A stretch of DNA of 64,000 nucleotides from Bacillus suaedaesalsae. Lineage in GTDB: Bacteria > Bacillota > Bacilli > Bacillales > SA4. The notes beneath the pieces are model-generated. The model was given only the letters and a program-made list of their open reading frames with translations, had not been told where the DNA came from and made no database searches. The stretch is from the NCBI RefSeq assembly GCF_016890225.1, contig NZ_JAFELM010000034.1:1-64000 (forward strand), given 5' to 3'. Below, in pieces: positions 1 through 7,324 of the stretch. Numbering within the stretch: the first letter of the stretch is position 1; every line of letters begins with the position of its first letter. The position numbers and the translations under genes are program-made.

Positions 1-867
1 GCCTGCCAATTTTTGCTTTATACGCTTGTTATTATAATAATAGATATAGTCTTCAATTCTCTTTTTTAATTCCTCAAATGAGCACAGTGCTTCTCCATAA
101 TACATTTCCTGTTTCATTAACCCGAAAAAATTTTCCATAGGTGAATTATCTAAACAGTTTCCCTTTCGAGACATACTCTGGAACACCTTGTATTCCTTGA
201 GGGTACTTACCCATTGAATATGTTGATACTGCCATCCTTGATCAGAATGTATAGTAGTTCTGAACTTTGAATCTTTAACTATTTCTAGTGCTTCCCCGAG
301 AGGTCTGAGCACTAATTCTAAGGTTGGACGCATACTTATCCCATATGAAAGAACTTCACCGTTGAACATATCCATAATTGGATTTAGATATAGTTTTACA
401 TTGTCTGAACACTTGAATTCTGTGATATCAGTGGTTAACTTTTGATGATAAACATTTGTGTAAAAACGACGATTGATAAGGTTTTTGGCAACATTTCCAG
501 TGGTTCCTCTGTACGAACTATACTTACGTGATTTTCGCCCAAACTTATCTGCTTTGAGTCCAAGTTCATCCATGATTCGTTGAACTTTTTTATGATTGAC
601 CTTAACCCCGCGATTCTTCAATTCTAGTTTGATACGACGGTACCCATAATTGCCATTATTTTCGTCAAAAATGGATTGAATACTTTCCTCCAGCCCCTGG
701 TCTGGGTTTTCCTTCTTCATCATTTTAATATGATAATGATAGGAGGACTCGGGAATGCCAACTATTTGTAAAACATCTTTTAGTTTGAAGGTTTCTTTGA
801 GTTCGAGTGATAGCGCTGCTTGTGCTTTTCGAGATAGTTTTCCGGATCCATCTGAAAAGCTCGTAAC
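1..867 (-). CDS. IS3-family transposase OrfB (DDE integrase core), partial at 3' end
   Basis: This is the catalytic half of the transposase. The minus-strand frame entered by a -1 shift at the A6G run (867-873) is open all the way to base 1. The DDE/rve catalytic signatures can be read in order: LTTDITEFKC (first Asp), IHSDQGWQYQ (second Asp) and CLDNSPMENFFGLMKQE (catalytic Glu). The last residues before the window edge, NNKRIKQKLAG, match the usual region shortly before the OrfB C-terminus, so only a short tail is missing. No good independent start is visible, which fits expression as an OrfAB fusion by frameshifting. The upper boundary given is the shift site, not a start codon. Confidence 0.9.
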
Positions 868-1343
868 TTTTTTAAGTATTCTACCTCTAAACGAAGAAGC
901 TCGTTTTCCCGTTCCAATTTTTGTTCGTATGTCATTTCTTTTTCTTCGGTGTGTTTATTTTTTCTATTCTTAGCTTTATCAGACATGGATGGCCGTCCTT
1001 TCGGTCTATCCAGGGCTTCAGGACCCCCCTCGAGAAATGCCTTCTTCCAAGAGGCTATCATAGGAGTGTTTGTTAGCCCAAATTTAAGGGCTGTTTCAGT
1101 TTCTGAAGAACCTGTTCTCTGCATAAAGCTTAATACATCTAGCTTAAATTGAACAGAATATGTTTCCTTATTTTTCTTCTTCATTAAGCCTTCCACACCA
1201 AATCTCTCGTATATTTTTACCCATCTCAAAATTGGTGTACTGTCCTTCATACCATACTTTTTAGCCAAAAGGTTATATCCCAATTTCCCCTTTTGATACT
1301 CTTTGACTAGGTTTAACTTAAATTTTTCACTGTATTTAGCCAT
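780..1343 (-). CDS. IS3-family transposase OrfA (HTH, 187 aa)
   Basis: This is the upstream frame of the IS3 element and encodes the DNA-binding half of the transposase. Two helix-turn-helix segments are visible, residues about 5-55 and 60-110, the second including WKKAFLEGGPEALDRPKGRP, which is typical of IS150-group OrfA. A heptad-like region around 135-160 (LERENELLRLEVEYLKKL) looks like the leucine zipper used for multimerisation. The frame runs past the A6G slippery site and ends at 780, so unshifted ribosomes make OrfA alone and shifted ribosomes make OrfAB. The start is ATG at 1343, 52 bases inside the element end. Confidence 0.92.
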   Translation of the reverse strand: MAKYSEKFKLNLVKEYQKGKLGYNLLAKKYGMKDSTPILRWVKIYERFGVEGLMKKKNKETYSVQFKLDVLSFMQRTGSSETETALKFGLTNTPMIASWKKAFLEGGPEALDRPKGRPSMSDKAKNRKNKHTEEKEMTYEQKLERENELLRLEVEYLKKLRAFQMDPENYLEKHKQRYHSNSKKPSN

Positions 1344-1370
1344 AAAAATACACCCCGAAAATTAGATTTT

Positions 1371-1395
1371 ACTCTAACTTTTGGGGTGCAGTACA
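1371..1395 (-). repeat. IS3 left terminal inverted repeat
   Basis: The minus strand reads TGTACTGCACCCCAAAAGTT from 1395 inward, the usual TG-started end of IS150-type elements. The partner repeat lies beyond base 1. Confidence 0.8.
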
Positions 1396-1512
1396 TTTTT
1401 GTTCATTGCTTTTTCATTTTTTTACTAAATATAAATCCGATTTAACAAGAGAACAATAAACCAGTAATGCTCAATGTTAATAAAGCCTTTATAAGAATAG
1501 GGAGGACTACCA

Positions 1513-2055
1513 ATGAAAATTTACGTTTTACATTCTAGTATGTTTGGACATACAGAAGTACTTGGTACTGCAGTTGCGGATGGAGCACGTGAAGTTCAAG
1601 GGGCAGAAGTTGTTTACAAATCGGTGGACGATGTAGAGCCAGAAGAATTAAATGAGGCAGCAGGTATTATTTGGGGCTCAGGTGGAATTTTTGGTGAGCC
1701 CAACGTTAAAATGTCAACATTCTTTTCTAAGCTTGGCTATGCATGGTTCACAGGTGCACTGCAAGGTAAAGTAGGAGGAGTGTTTGCAACAACTACTACA
1801 CAGCATGGTGGTGTTGAGAATGTATGTAGAGCTCTTCAAACACCAATGTTTCATCATGGTATGATTGTTGTTTCAAATACTGGTGCAATTTCACCGGAAA
1901 GAGCACAATATGGATGCCCTTATGGTGCAGTTGCAGTTGTTCCAACAGAAGAATCAAAGGAAGCTCCAATGAATAAACCAAATGATACAGAAATGCAACT
2001 GGCAAGGGAATATGGAAAACTGGTTGCAGAGGCTGCAATAAAATTAAGTAAGTAA
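1513..2055 (+). CDS. WrbA-like flavodoxin / NAD(P)H:quinone oxidoreductase family protein
   Basis: This is a flavodoxin-fold protein of 180 aa, most like the WrbA/NQO family, which binds FMN and reduces quinones with NAD(P)H in the cytoplasm. The N-terminal beta strand and phosphate loop (IYVLHSSMFGHTEVLG) correspond to the FMN-phosphate site. The GGIFGEPNVKMSTFF and FATTTTQHGG segments match the isoalloxazine-binding loops of WrbA proteins (PTRFG and TGTQHGG type). It is slightly shorter than typical WrbA (about 200 aa). The SD GGGAGG lies at 1500-1505 before ATG 1513. It stands alone, with a bidirectional terminator behind it. The family assignment is good; the exact substrate is unknown. 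Confidence 0.8.
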   Translation: MKIYVLHSSMFGHTEVLGTAVADGAREVQGAEVVYKSVDDVEPEELNEAAGIIWGSGGIFGEPNVKMSTFFSKLGYAWFTGALQGKVGGVFATTTTQHGGVENVCRALQTPMFHHGMIVVSNTGAISPERAQYGCPYGAVAVVPTEESKEAPMNKPNDTEMQLAREYGKLVAEAAIKLSK

Positions 2056-2060
2056 ACACA

Positions 2061-2093
2061 AAAAGTAACACGGTCAGCTACCGTGTTACTTTT
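2061..2093. terminator. Bidirectional intrinsic terminator
   Basis: A 13-bp stem (AAAAGTAACACGG with CCGTGTTACTTTT) and a 7-nt loop lie between two convergent genes. A-tract and T-tract on either side let it serve both. Confidence 0.85.
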
Positions 2094-2691
2094 CTAATAA
2101 TACTTTTTCTAAATAGAACACCAAAGAATCAACTTGTCCTTCAATATCCATAATCGTTGTTCCACCGAAACAATGGTAAAGCAGTAATCCATCAAGTACA
2201 TTTAATAAAAAATCGGCAATGGCACTGATCGGGAGTTTAGGATAAAATTCTCCACGTTTTACTCCTTCTTCAAGAAGTTCGTTATACATGTTACGCCATG
2301 TAACTGAACGGTCTAGTATATAAGACAAGCGTTCTTGATTTCTCCAGCCATTAACACTGTACTCAAATTGAACAGTCCCAAAGTTTGGAATATCAATATG
2401 GCGATAGCCTTCAACCATTTCTACTAGTGTATTCCATATTGGTATATCAGAATGAATAATCTCTTCAAATCTCTTAATGTTTTTTTTGTCTCCAAGCTCC
2501 ACAATTTCACGATACATTTCTTCAGTGCTTGAAAAGTATTGATAAACGCCACCACGACTTAATCCACTTTTCTCGACGATATCCTTCATTGTTGTTGACT
2601 CAAAGCCCTTTTCAATAAATACTTCACGAGCGACTTGCAAAAGTTCTAACTTACGATTTTCTTTATATTCCTCCGTCACTTTCGGTGACAT
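2086..2691 (-). CDS. TetR/AcrR-family transcriptional repressor (MFS operon)
   Basis: This is a 201-aa TetR-type regulator. The N-terminal HTH (about residues 12-55) shows FIEKGFESTTMKDIVEKSG followed by SRGGVYQYFSS, the canonical TetR recognition helix. The C-terminal ligand domain is divergent, as usual, so the inducer cannot be predicted. ATG 2691 is preferred because AGGGG sits 6 nt upstream; an in-frame GTG at 2712 lacks a spaced SD. The gene overlaps the 3' end of the MFS gene by 29 bp, so the two are translationally linked and probably transcribed from the promoter at 3980-4009. The double palindrome at 3960-4006 is the likely operator. Confidence 0.88.
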   Translation of the reverse strand: MSPKVTEEYKENRKLELLQVAREVFIEKGFESTTMKDIVEKSGLSRGGVYQYFSSTEEMYREIVELGDKKNIKRFEEIIHSDIPIWNTLVEMVEGYRHIDIPNFGTVQFEYSVNGWRNQERLSYILDRSVTWRNMYNELLEEGVKRGEFYPKLPISAIADFLLNVLDGLLLYHCFGGTTIMDIEGQVDSLVFYLEKVLLEK

Positions 2692-3934
2692 GATGACCCC
2701 TACTTTCAACACTTCTTTTTGAGATGAGCATCAATGTACCTACACAGATAAGTAACACTCCTGCTAGAACGAACGTTTGAATAACACCAATTGTTTGTGA
2801 CAACACTCCGCCTAGACCCATCCCGATAAAAGAAGATATGGTTGTGATACTTCCAATTGTACCAAAAACTCGACCAGTTTTAGAAATAGGAACTTGCTTT
2901 TGTACACTAATTTGAAAAGGTATGGCAGTAAGCCCAAAGGAAGCACCAGCTATAAAGCAAAGAAGAGGGAATAACAGATAAATTAAGGTAATATCAAGCC
3001 TTGTCATTAGTGCAACAAGCGCAAAGGCACCCCCAACCCCAATTCCACCGAGTGAAGTTGTTACTAACACATTTGGTAACTTAATTTTTGTAAGAATAGC
3101 GGAAGAGACAAACATTCCAACACCACTGGCCGCCATCGCATATCCAACGAGAGTTGTAGGCTCTTCGAAAATCAAGCGGGCTAATACCATAAATTGAGTA
3201 TCTGCAATTTGCAGGACAAAAAGTGAAGCACTAAATAAAAACAAACTAGTCAATAAAATAGGGAAACCTTTTAAAATTGCAAAGCCTTCTTTCATCGTGC
3301 TAGACAGCTCCTGTAAGGATAACTTAGATGTTGCTGTAATGTCATTTGTTGATTGGATAGCAGTTTTCGGCACAGCAATAAGAAATAATGCAGATAATAC
3401 AAAACTAATTGCATCAAGGAAAAATGCCCACTGTACCCCGACAGACGCTACTAACAAGCCGCTAATTGTTGGTCCGATTACTTTAGCGCCGTTATCAATC
3501 ATACCGCTAATTCCAGTAGCCATTTGAATGTCTTCTGGATCTACGATTTCTTTAAGCTTTCCGTTTTTTGCTGGCATGAAAAACGCTACAAAGATACTTT
3601 TTAACGTAATTAATACGTAGACTTGCCAAAGTGAAGTAGAGAATGCAACACCTAGTACCGCTATAGCACTCAAAATATCGGAAATGATCATGATCTTTTT
3701 TCGATCAAATTTGTCTGCAATGCTTCCCGCAATAGGACCCACCACTATCATTGGTCCGGCAAAACAGAGCATTAAGGCAGATACGGCAATGGGAGAGGCG
3801 TTCCACTTAATTGCTACTAATGTCATCACTGCTAAAATATCAAGCCAATCACCTAAGGATGATACGATTTGTGAAGAAATTAACCATAAATATGATTTAT
3901 TCTTTAATAAAGTTGATCTTCTTTTCGATTCCAT
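2663..3934 (-). CDS. MFS efflux transporter (MFS_3-like)
   Basis: This 423-aa protein has about 12 hydrophobic segments and belongs to the major facilitator superfamily, proton-coupled exporters in the cytoplasmic membrane. The loop between TM2 and TM3 carries GSIADKFDRKKIMIISD, the MFS signature. The N-terminus (SYLWLISSQIVSSLGDWLD) and overall form resemble macrolide/drug exporters of the MFS_3 group. The SD is AAGGAGG before ATG 3934. The first gene of a two-gene operon, it is followed by an overlapping TetR repressor, which suggests substrate-induced export. The substrate is not predictable from sequence. Confidence 0.85.
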   Translation of the reverse strand: MESKRRSTLLKNKSYLWLISSQIVSSLGDWLDILAVMTLVAIKWNASPIAVSALMLCFAGPMIVVGPIAGSIADKFDRKKIMIISDILSAIAVLGVAFSTSLWQVYVLITLKSIFVAFFMPAKNGKLKEIVDPEDIQMATGISGMIDNGAKVIGPTISGLLVASVGVQWAFFLDAISFVLSALFLIAVPKTAIQSTNDITATSKLSLQELSSTMKEGFAILKGFPILLTSLFLFSASLFVLQIADTQFMVLARLIFEEPTTLVGYAMAASGVGMFVSSAILTKIKLPNVLVTTSLGGIGVGGAFALVALMTRLDITLIYLLFPLLCFIAGASFGLTAIPFQISVQKQVPISKTGRVFGTIGSITTISSFIGMGLGGVLSQTIGVIQTFVLAGVLLICVGTLMLISKRSVESRGHHVTESDGGI

Positions 3935-3959
3935 TTAGTAAAGCCTCCTTTTAACTTCT

Positions 3960-4006
3960 AAACTGACACCTGTGTCGTTATTATAAACCGACACGAGTGT
4001 CAGTTT
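3960..4006. promoter_or_regulatory. Double palindromic operator for the TetR repressor
   Basis: Two 12-bp near-palindromes, GACACCTGTGTC (3965-3976) and GACACGAGTGTC (3990-4001), are arranged inside a larger inverted repeat whose 10-bp arms AAACTGACAC (3960-3969) and GTGTCAGTTT (3997-4006) match perfectly. Centre-to-centre distance is 25 bp. The arrangement suggests two TetR dimers bound around the -10 box. That the neighbouring TetR binds here is inference from position and symmetry. Confidence 0.8.
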
Positions 4007-4009
4007 CAA
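3980..4009 (-). promoter_or_regulatory. Sigma-A promoter of the MFS-tetR operon
   Basis: On the minus strand TTGAAA (4009-4004) is followed by an 18-nt spacer and a perfect TATAAT (3985-3980). The -10 lies exactly between the two halves of the TetR-type operator, so repressor binding would block the polymerase. Confidence 0.8.
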
Positions 4010-4075
4010 TACCTTTTTCTAAAAATAGGTAAAAAATTTATAAGGACAAAATAGGCTTATCTCTGACCGTGAGAG

Positions 4076-4084
4076 CATACATAT
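4076..4084 (+). promoter_or_regulatory. Possible sigma-E/K-type -10 box of yunB
   Basis: CATACATAT lies 20 nt before the TTG start of a sporulation gene and resembles the mother-cell -10 consensus CATAnnnT. The -35 (around GGCTTAT, 4054-4060) is a poor match, so this is tentative. Confidence 0.35.
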
Positions 4085-4103
4085 CTTATAGGGAGGGATC
4101 AGC

Positions 4104-4883
4104 TTGGCAAAGTTTCGTGGAATTGGCCCGCCAAAAGTTAAAAAGGGAAAGGGACCGTTGCCTTTTCGTTACGTGTTTTTATTATCATTTGTCATGTTCA
4201 TGTTTTCGACTGCTATTGGGCTTTTTATTGTAAATGAAGGAATTGAACCGGTTTTGCAGGATTTTGCCAATAATGAAACAAAGAGAGTTGCAACTCTTGC
4301 AATAAATAAGGCGGTTAATCAAAAGGTTGCAGAAGGGTTAGATGTTAGAGAGCTATTCATTACAAAAGAAAATACAAGTCAAGAGATTACTATGGTAAAT
4401 GTAGATAACGCTATGGTAGCAAAGGTTCAATCAGAAACTACCACAGCTGTACAAAAATACCTTAAATTAGCTGAAGAAGGGAAGATTGAACAGTTAGAAG
4501 TATTAACTGAAATTGAAATCGAAAAAAGTAGAGATTCTATTGAACAAGGAATCATTAGGGAAATACCATTAGGGCAGGCAACAAATATGGCTATTTTGGG
4601 TAATTTAGGACCAAAAATACCGATAAGCTTTACAACAGTTGGGCAAGTAGAATCTGATGTTATTCATAAGATTGAAGAATTTGGAATAAATAATTTCCGT
4701 ATATTAGTGCTTGTAAAAATTGAGGTAAGTGTACAGGTAATTGTTCCTTTTTCAACCAAAATCACAACAGTAAAGAATACAATTCCAATTGGTGATGTCA
4801 TTTTACCTGGTAAAGTACCAGATTTTTATAACGGCTCAGGTGGTGATGGAGTAAATCCATCAATAGAAATCTCTCCTGATTGA
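4104..4883 (+). CDS. yunB: Sporulation protein YunB
   Basis: This is the YunB family, a conserved sporulation protein of unknown biochemical role. It is 259 aa, close to the B. subtilis length. One N-terminal membrane anchor is visible at about residues 24-45 (YVFLLSFVMFMFSTAIGLFI), and the rest would face outside the cytoplasm. The start is TTG 4104 with SD GGGAGGG 7 nt upstream; no ATG is near. CATACATAT at 4076-4084 resembles a sigma-E type -10, consistent with mother-cell expression, but the -35 is weak. In B. subtilis yunB lies beside lytH and lipA; here a block of unrelated genes separates them. Confidence 0.88.
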   Translation: MAKFRGIGPPKVKKGKGPLPFRYVFLLSFVMFMFSTAIGLFIVNEGIEPVLQDFANNETKRVATLAINKAVNQKVAEGLDVRELFITKENTSQEITMVNVDNAMVAKVQSETTTAVQKYLKLAEEGKIEQLEVLTEIEIEKSRDSIEQGIIREIPLGQATNMAILGNLGPKIPISFTTVGQVESDVIHKIEEFGINNFRILVLVKIEVSVQVIVPFSTKITTVKNTIPIGDVILPGKVPDFYNGSGGDGVNPSIEISPD

Positions 4884-4891
4884 TCTCGTTA

Positions 4892-4926
4892 GAGAGGCGC
4901 ATATCAAATTGCGTCTCTCTTTTTTG
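4892..4926 (+). terminator. Intrinsic terminator of yunB
   Basis: An 11-bp stem AGAGAGGCGCA/TGCGTCTCTCT with an 8-nt loop is followed by a T-run. Confidence 0.85.
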
Positions 4927-4996
4927 TTCTCAAATTTTATATGTACATAGTAAGTAGGAAATAGTAAGCCTACAAGTCTGTAAACAGGAGGAGCCG

Positions 4997-5839
4997 ATGA
5001 TACAATCATTTAACATTCATTGCAGAAACGAATACGATAAACTAAAAACTGTCATTGTTTGTCCGCCGTTAAGTTTATCAAAAGGAAAATCATTGTATTC
5101 GATAAATGGAGAATCACATAAAGTAACGATTAAACTTGATCAAGCGATGTCTCAGCACGGTGAGTTTACGAGAATACTGAAGGAACAAGGAATTGAGGTT
5201 TTGTACCTTCCAAGTATTAAGCAATTCACAGAAGGTGTTTTTACAAGAGATATTGCTTATACACTTGGGACAGAGCTTTTTATTTCGAAAATGGCTCATC
5301 CTCCTAGAACAGGTGAGGAAGAGATCCTAATTGAAATGTTAGATGAACGTGGAATACCTCATCATGATTTAATGAAAGATCATATCGAAGGTGGGGATGT
5401 TCTAATTGATGGTTCAACTATTTATGTAGGAATTAGTAATCGTACTTCACAACAATCAGCTGACCACTTGCAAAAACTACTTCCTCAATATGAAGTCATT
5501 TCTTTACCATTTAGTGATGAATTCCTCCACTTGGATTGCTTATTTAATATCATTTCTCCAACTGAAGCCATTTTATATCCAGGTGAATTTGGACCAGAAA
5601 AGGAAGGCTTGCTTAGAGAGCGTTACGAGATCATAGAGGTATCTTCTGAAGAGCAAAAAACACTGGGGACGAACGTACTTTCCATCGGTGAGAAAAAAAT
5701 TATTAGCCAGCCGATGAATGAAAATGTCAATCGACAACTTCGTAATAGAGGGTATGAAGTGATTTTGATCGATTTCTCTGAGATTATTAGAGCAGGTGGT
5801 GCATTTCGTTGTTGTTCATTGCCACTATGGAGAGACTAA
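4997..5839 (+). CDS. Amidinotransferase/DDAH-family hydrolase (YkgA-like)
   Basis: This 280-aa protein has the pentein fold of dimethylarginine dimethylaminohydrolases and arginine deiminase-type enzymes. Family landmarks can be read in order: FTRDIAYTLG, the acidic DHIEGGDVLI, the catalytic-His region HLDCLFNII and the C-terminal GGAFRCCSLPLWRD, where one of the two adjacent Cys is the nucleophile. It resembles B. subtilis YkgA. The likely activity is hydrolysis of a guanidino/amidino group to urea-type products, but the substrate (methylarginine, arginine or another) cannot be told. The SD is AGGAGG before ATG 4997. It is monocistronic and followed by repeat DNA. Confidence 0.82.
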   Translation: MIQSFNIHCRNEYDKLKTVIVCPPLSLSKGKSLYSINGESHKVTIKLDQAMSQHGEFTRILKEQGIEVLYLPSIKQFTEGVFTRDIAYTLGTELFISKMAHPPRTGEEEILIEMLDERGIPHHDLMKDHIEGGDVLIDGSTIYVGISNRTSQQSADHLQKLLPQYEVISLPFSDEFLHLDCLFNIISPTEAILYPGEFGPEKEGLLRERYEIIEVSSEEQKTLGTNVLSIGEKKIISQPMNENVNRQLRNRGYEVILIDFSEIIRAGGAFRCCSLPLWRD

Positions 5840-5844
5840 AAATA

Positions 5845-6172
5845 GAGGTTGGGACATAATAATAGTTCGGGTTTATCATTACTTTGTTATTTATTAATCA
5901 GTTAAACTGGAAGAACAAGTTCGTTCCATTGCGCTGCAGACACTCGCTTTCCGCGGGGAGGAAGCTGAGCCTCCTCGGCTATGCCTGCGGGGTCTCAGCC
6001 TTTCCTCTACTTCCCGCAGGAGTCGAGTGTCTTCCGCTCCATTCCACTAGTTATTTATAAATAGGATGTAAAATCAAATCTAAAGCAACAAATAAAGACC
6101 CGAACTATTAGGTGAATATATCGCCTAATAGTACGGGTTTATCATGGCCTGAAATACATAAGTCCCAGCCTC
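5845..6172. repeat. Nested inverted-repeat element containing repeat copy R1
   Basis: The outer arms GAGGTTGGGACATAA (5845-5859) and its near-complement ending at 6172 differ at two positions. Inside them, AATAGTTCGGGTTTATCAT (5861-5879) recurs directly at 6127-6145 with one change, and an inverted copy CCCGAACTATTA lies at 6099-6110. The GC-rich core R1 (5935-6045) sits in the middle. The right outer arm overlaps the stop codon of the small minus-strand gene. Confidence 0.75.
5935..6045 (+). repeat. Dispersed GC-rich palindromic repeat, copy R1
   Basis: Core copy with end arms GACACTCGCTTTCCGCGGGG and CCCGCAGGAGTCGAGTGTC and an inner pair TGAG...CTCA around the shared block GCCTGCGGGGTCTC. 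The same order of blocks recurs at 29774, 47676, 51258 and 62461. Its GC content stands out against the AT-rich surroundings. Confidence 0.85.
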
Positions 6173-6308
6173 AATCTTCTTTGTCTGAATTCGCTGCGCC
6201 ATCTTCTACGATCGTACGAAGCTCATTCCAAAAGTAACTGCCTTCCGCAATCGACTCACATTCGTTAATTTCGGTTATGTGTTCTATTTGTTGTTCATCC
6301 TTTTTCAT
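6171..6308 (-). CDS. Small acidic protein, 45 aa, unknown
   Basis: A short frame with a strong SD (AGGAGG, 6 nt before ATG 6308) encodes an acidic 45-residue protein starting MKKDEQQIEHITEIN and containing SYFWNELRTIVEDG. It has no membrane segment or signal peptide. I do not recognise the family. It ends on top of a GAGGCTGGGAC hairpin arm, so terminator and stop codon overlap. Support is the SD, the codon pattern and position in an otherwise gene-free gap. Confidence 0.6.
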   Translation of the reverse strand: MKKDEQQIEHITEINECESIAEGSYFWNELRTIVEDGAANSDKED

Positions 6309-6373
6309 AATAACCTCCTAAATCTTGCAAGCTGTATTTTTAGCGTTTTCAGTTTTAGGAGATTATATACTTG

Positions 6374-6871
6374 CTAATGATTTGAAGCTTTTAAGGCTTC
6401 TTCTAGAATCAGCCTATGTAAAATATGATCGTCTATAACATTTGTAAATAAATCAGGTTCTACCCAAATACGAGCAGTAGCTTCATAGTCCCCCTGGAAA
6501 GGAAGAATCTCATGAATATCCATTCGATAATATACTTGATAACCTACGAGCGGGTATTTTCCATCTGGTTCATAAAGCGGGTTGTCTTCATGATTTACTT
6601 CAATGTAACCAAGTAAAGTTACTTTCCCATTCACATAACCTTCTTCCAATGCTTCACGATGGAAAGTATCTTCGGCAGACTCGCCTTTTTCAATATGCCC
6701 CCCGGGTGTATTAAATCCTCTGTCTTTAATTTTGACTAACAGAATGTTGCCTTCATTAAAACAATAGCCATGAACACTTGTTATTAATTTTTCATCAGGT
6801 AGGACTTTAGATGGTTTCCACGTTAATTTAACAATGTTTCCATCCCAGTTTGCCAATGTGGTGTTAATCAT
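6374..6871 (-). CDS. Nudix hydrolase
   Basis: This 165-aa Nudix enzyme hydrolyses nucleoside diphosphates linked to another moiety. The Nudix box reads GGHIEKGESAEDTFHREALE followed by EG (GX5EX7REUXEEXG pattern), with the metal-binding Glu residues intact. Start ATG 6871 is fixed by AGGAGG about 8 nt upstream. The open frame continues further 5' but that part overlaps the divergent promoter and gene and should not be counted. Substrate unknown. It is divergent from the sigma-W-type operon that begins at 6943. Confidence 0.85.
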   Translation of the reverse strand: MINTTLANWDGNIVKLTWKPSKVLPDEKLITSVHGYCFNEGNILLVKIKDRGFNTPGGHIEKGESAEDTFHREALEEGYVNGKVTLLGYIEVNHEDNPLYEPDGKYPLVGYQVYYRMDIHEILPFQGDYEATARIWVEPDLFTNVIDDHILHRLILEEALKASNH

Positions 6872-6942
6872 GATAACCAACCTCCTATTCATATTTTCTA
6901 TTGTAAGATAAGAATACCTTTTGGGAAAATATGTACTTGTAG

Positions 6943-6968
6943 TGAAACTTTTACAATTTTTGCTCGTA
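6943..6968 (+). promoter_or_regulatory. ECF (sigma-W-type) promoter
   Basis: TGAAAC (6943-6948), exactly 16 nt, then CGTA (6965-6968) is a perfect match to the B. subtilis sigma-W consensus. It lies about 20 nt before the ATG at 6990 and just ahead of a GGAGGGGGG SD. Which ECF sigma uses it here is inference. Confidence 0.8.
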
Positions 6969-6989
6969 AAGAAGGAGGGGGGATGAACA

Positions 6990-7313
6990 ATGATGAAGAA
7001 TGTTGTAGTAGTAATGGGGACAATCTTGATGAAATGTATTTTACTTTTGGGAATAGCGTATTTACTAGGATGGAAGTTTATTGACTTTGCAATTCTAGGT
7101 GGTGTCGCTTTATTTGGAACTGTTTGGTTTTTCCAAATGAATTCAGTACAAAAAAATAACCAGGAGAACTCATATTTACGAGGAATGTTCGGAAATGATA
7201 CACCAAAAGTAAGTGTATTTCGCTTTAAAATGAATCCCGTATTAATAGGGATGATTGTATATATCATCTTAAGTGGGGTTACTACATTTGTTTATTATAT
7301 AGAGTACTTCTAA
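6990..7313 (+). CDS. Small membrane protein (about 3 TM), envelope-stress type context
   Basis: This 107-aa protein has three hydrophobic stretches (about residues 5-25, 32-50 and 84-105). The first, MKCILLLGIAYLLGW, is followed by a short loop and FAILGGVALFGTVWFF. A polar central segment carries QKNNQENSYLRGMFGND. I do not recognise a named family. The perfect sigma-W-type promoter upstream suggests a role in coping with cell-wall or membrane attack. ATG 6990 follows GGAGGGGGG. The kinase-like gene 7325 starts 11 nt downstream and is probably co-transcribed. Confidence 0.72.
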   Translation: MMKNVVVVMGTILMKCILLLGIAYLLGWKFIDFAILGGVALFGTVWFFQMNSVQKNNQENSYLRGMFGNDTPKVSVFRFKMNPVLIGMIVYIILSGVTTFVYYIEYF

Positions 7314-7324
7314 AAATTTAAGTA

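Larger units (their letters stand above)
1..1395 (-). mobile_element. IS3-family (IS150-like) insertion sequence, cut by window edge
   Basis: The element reads on the minus strand. Its left end is at 1395, where the minus strand begins TGTACTGCACCCCAAAAG, an IS3-type end with the expected terminal TG. Two overlapping frames follow: an HTH protein (orfA) and a DDE integrase (orfB), joined by a -1 shift site A6G at 867-873. The right end and the target duplication lie outside the window, so the full length and the duplication cannot be read. Both frames are open in the visible part, so the copy may be active. Confidence 0.93.

Noticed and set aside
6872-7267. N-terminal extension of the Nudix gene to 7267
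   Set aside because: The extension overlaps the divergent 107-aa gene and its sigma-W-type promoter; AGGAGG fixes the start at 6871.
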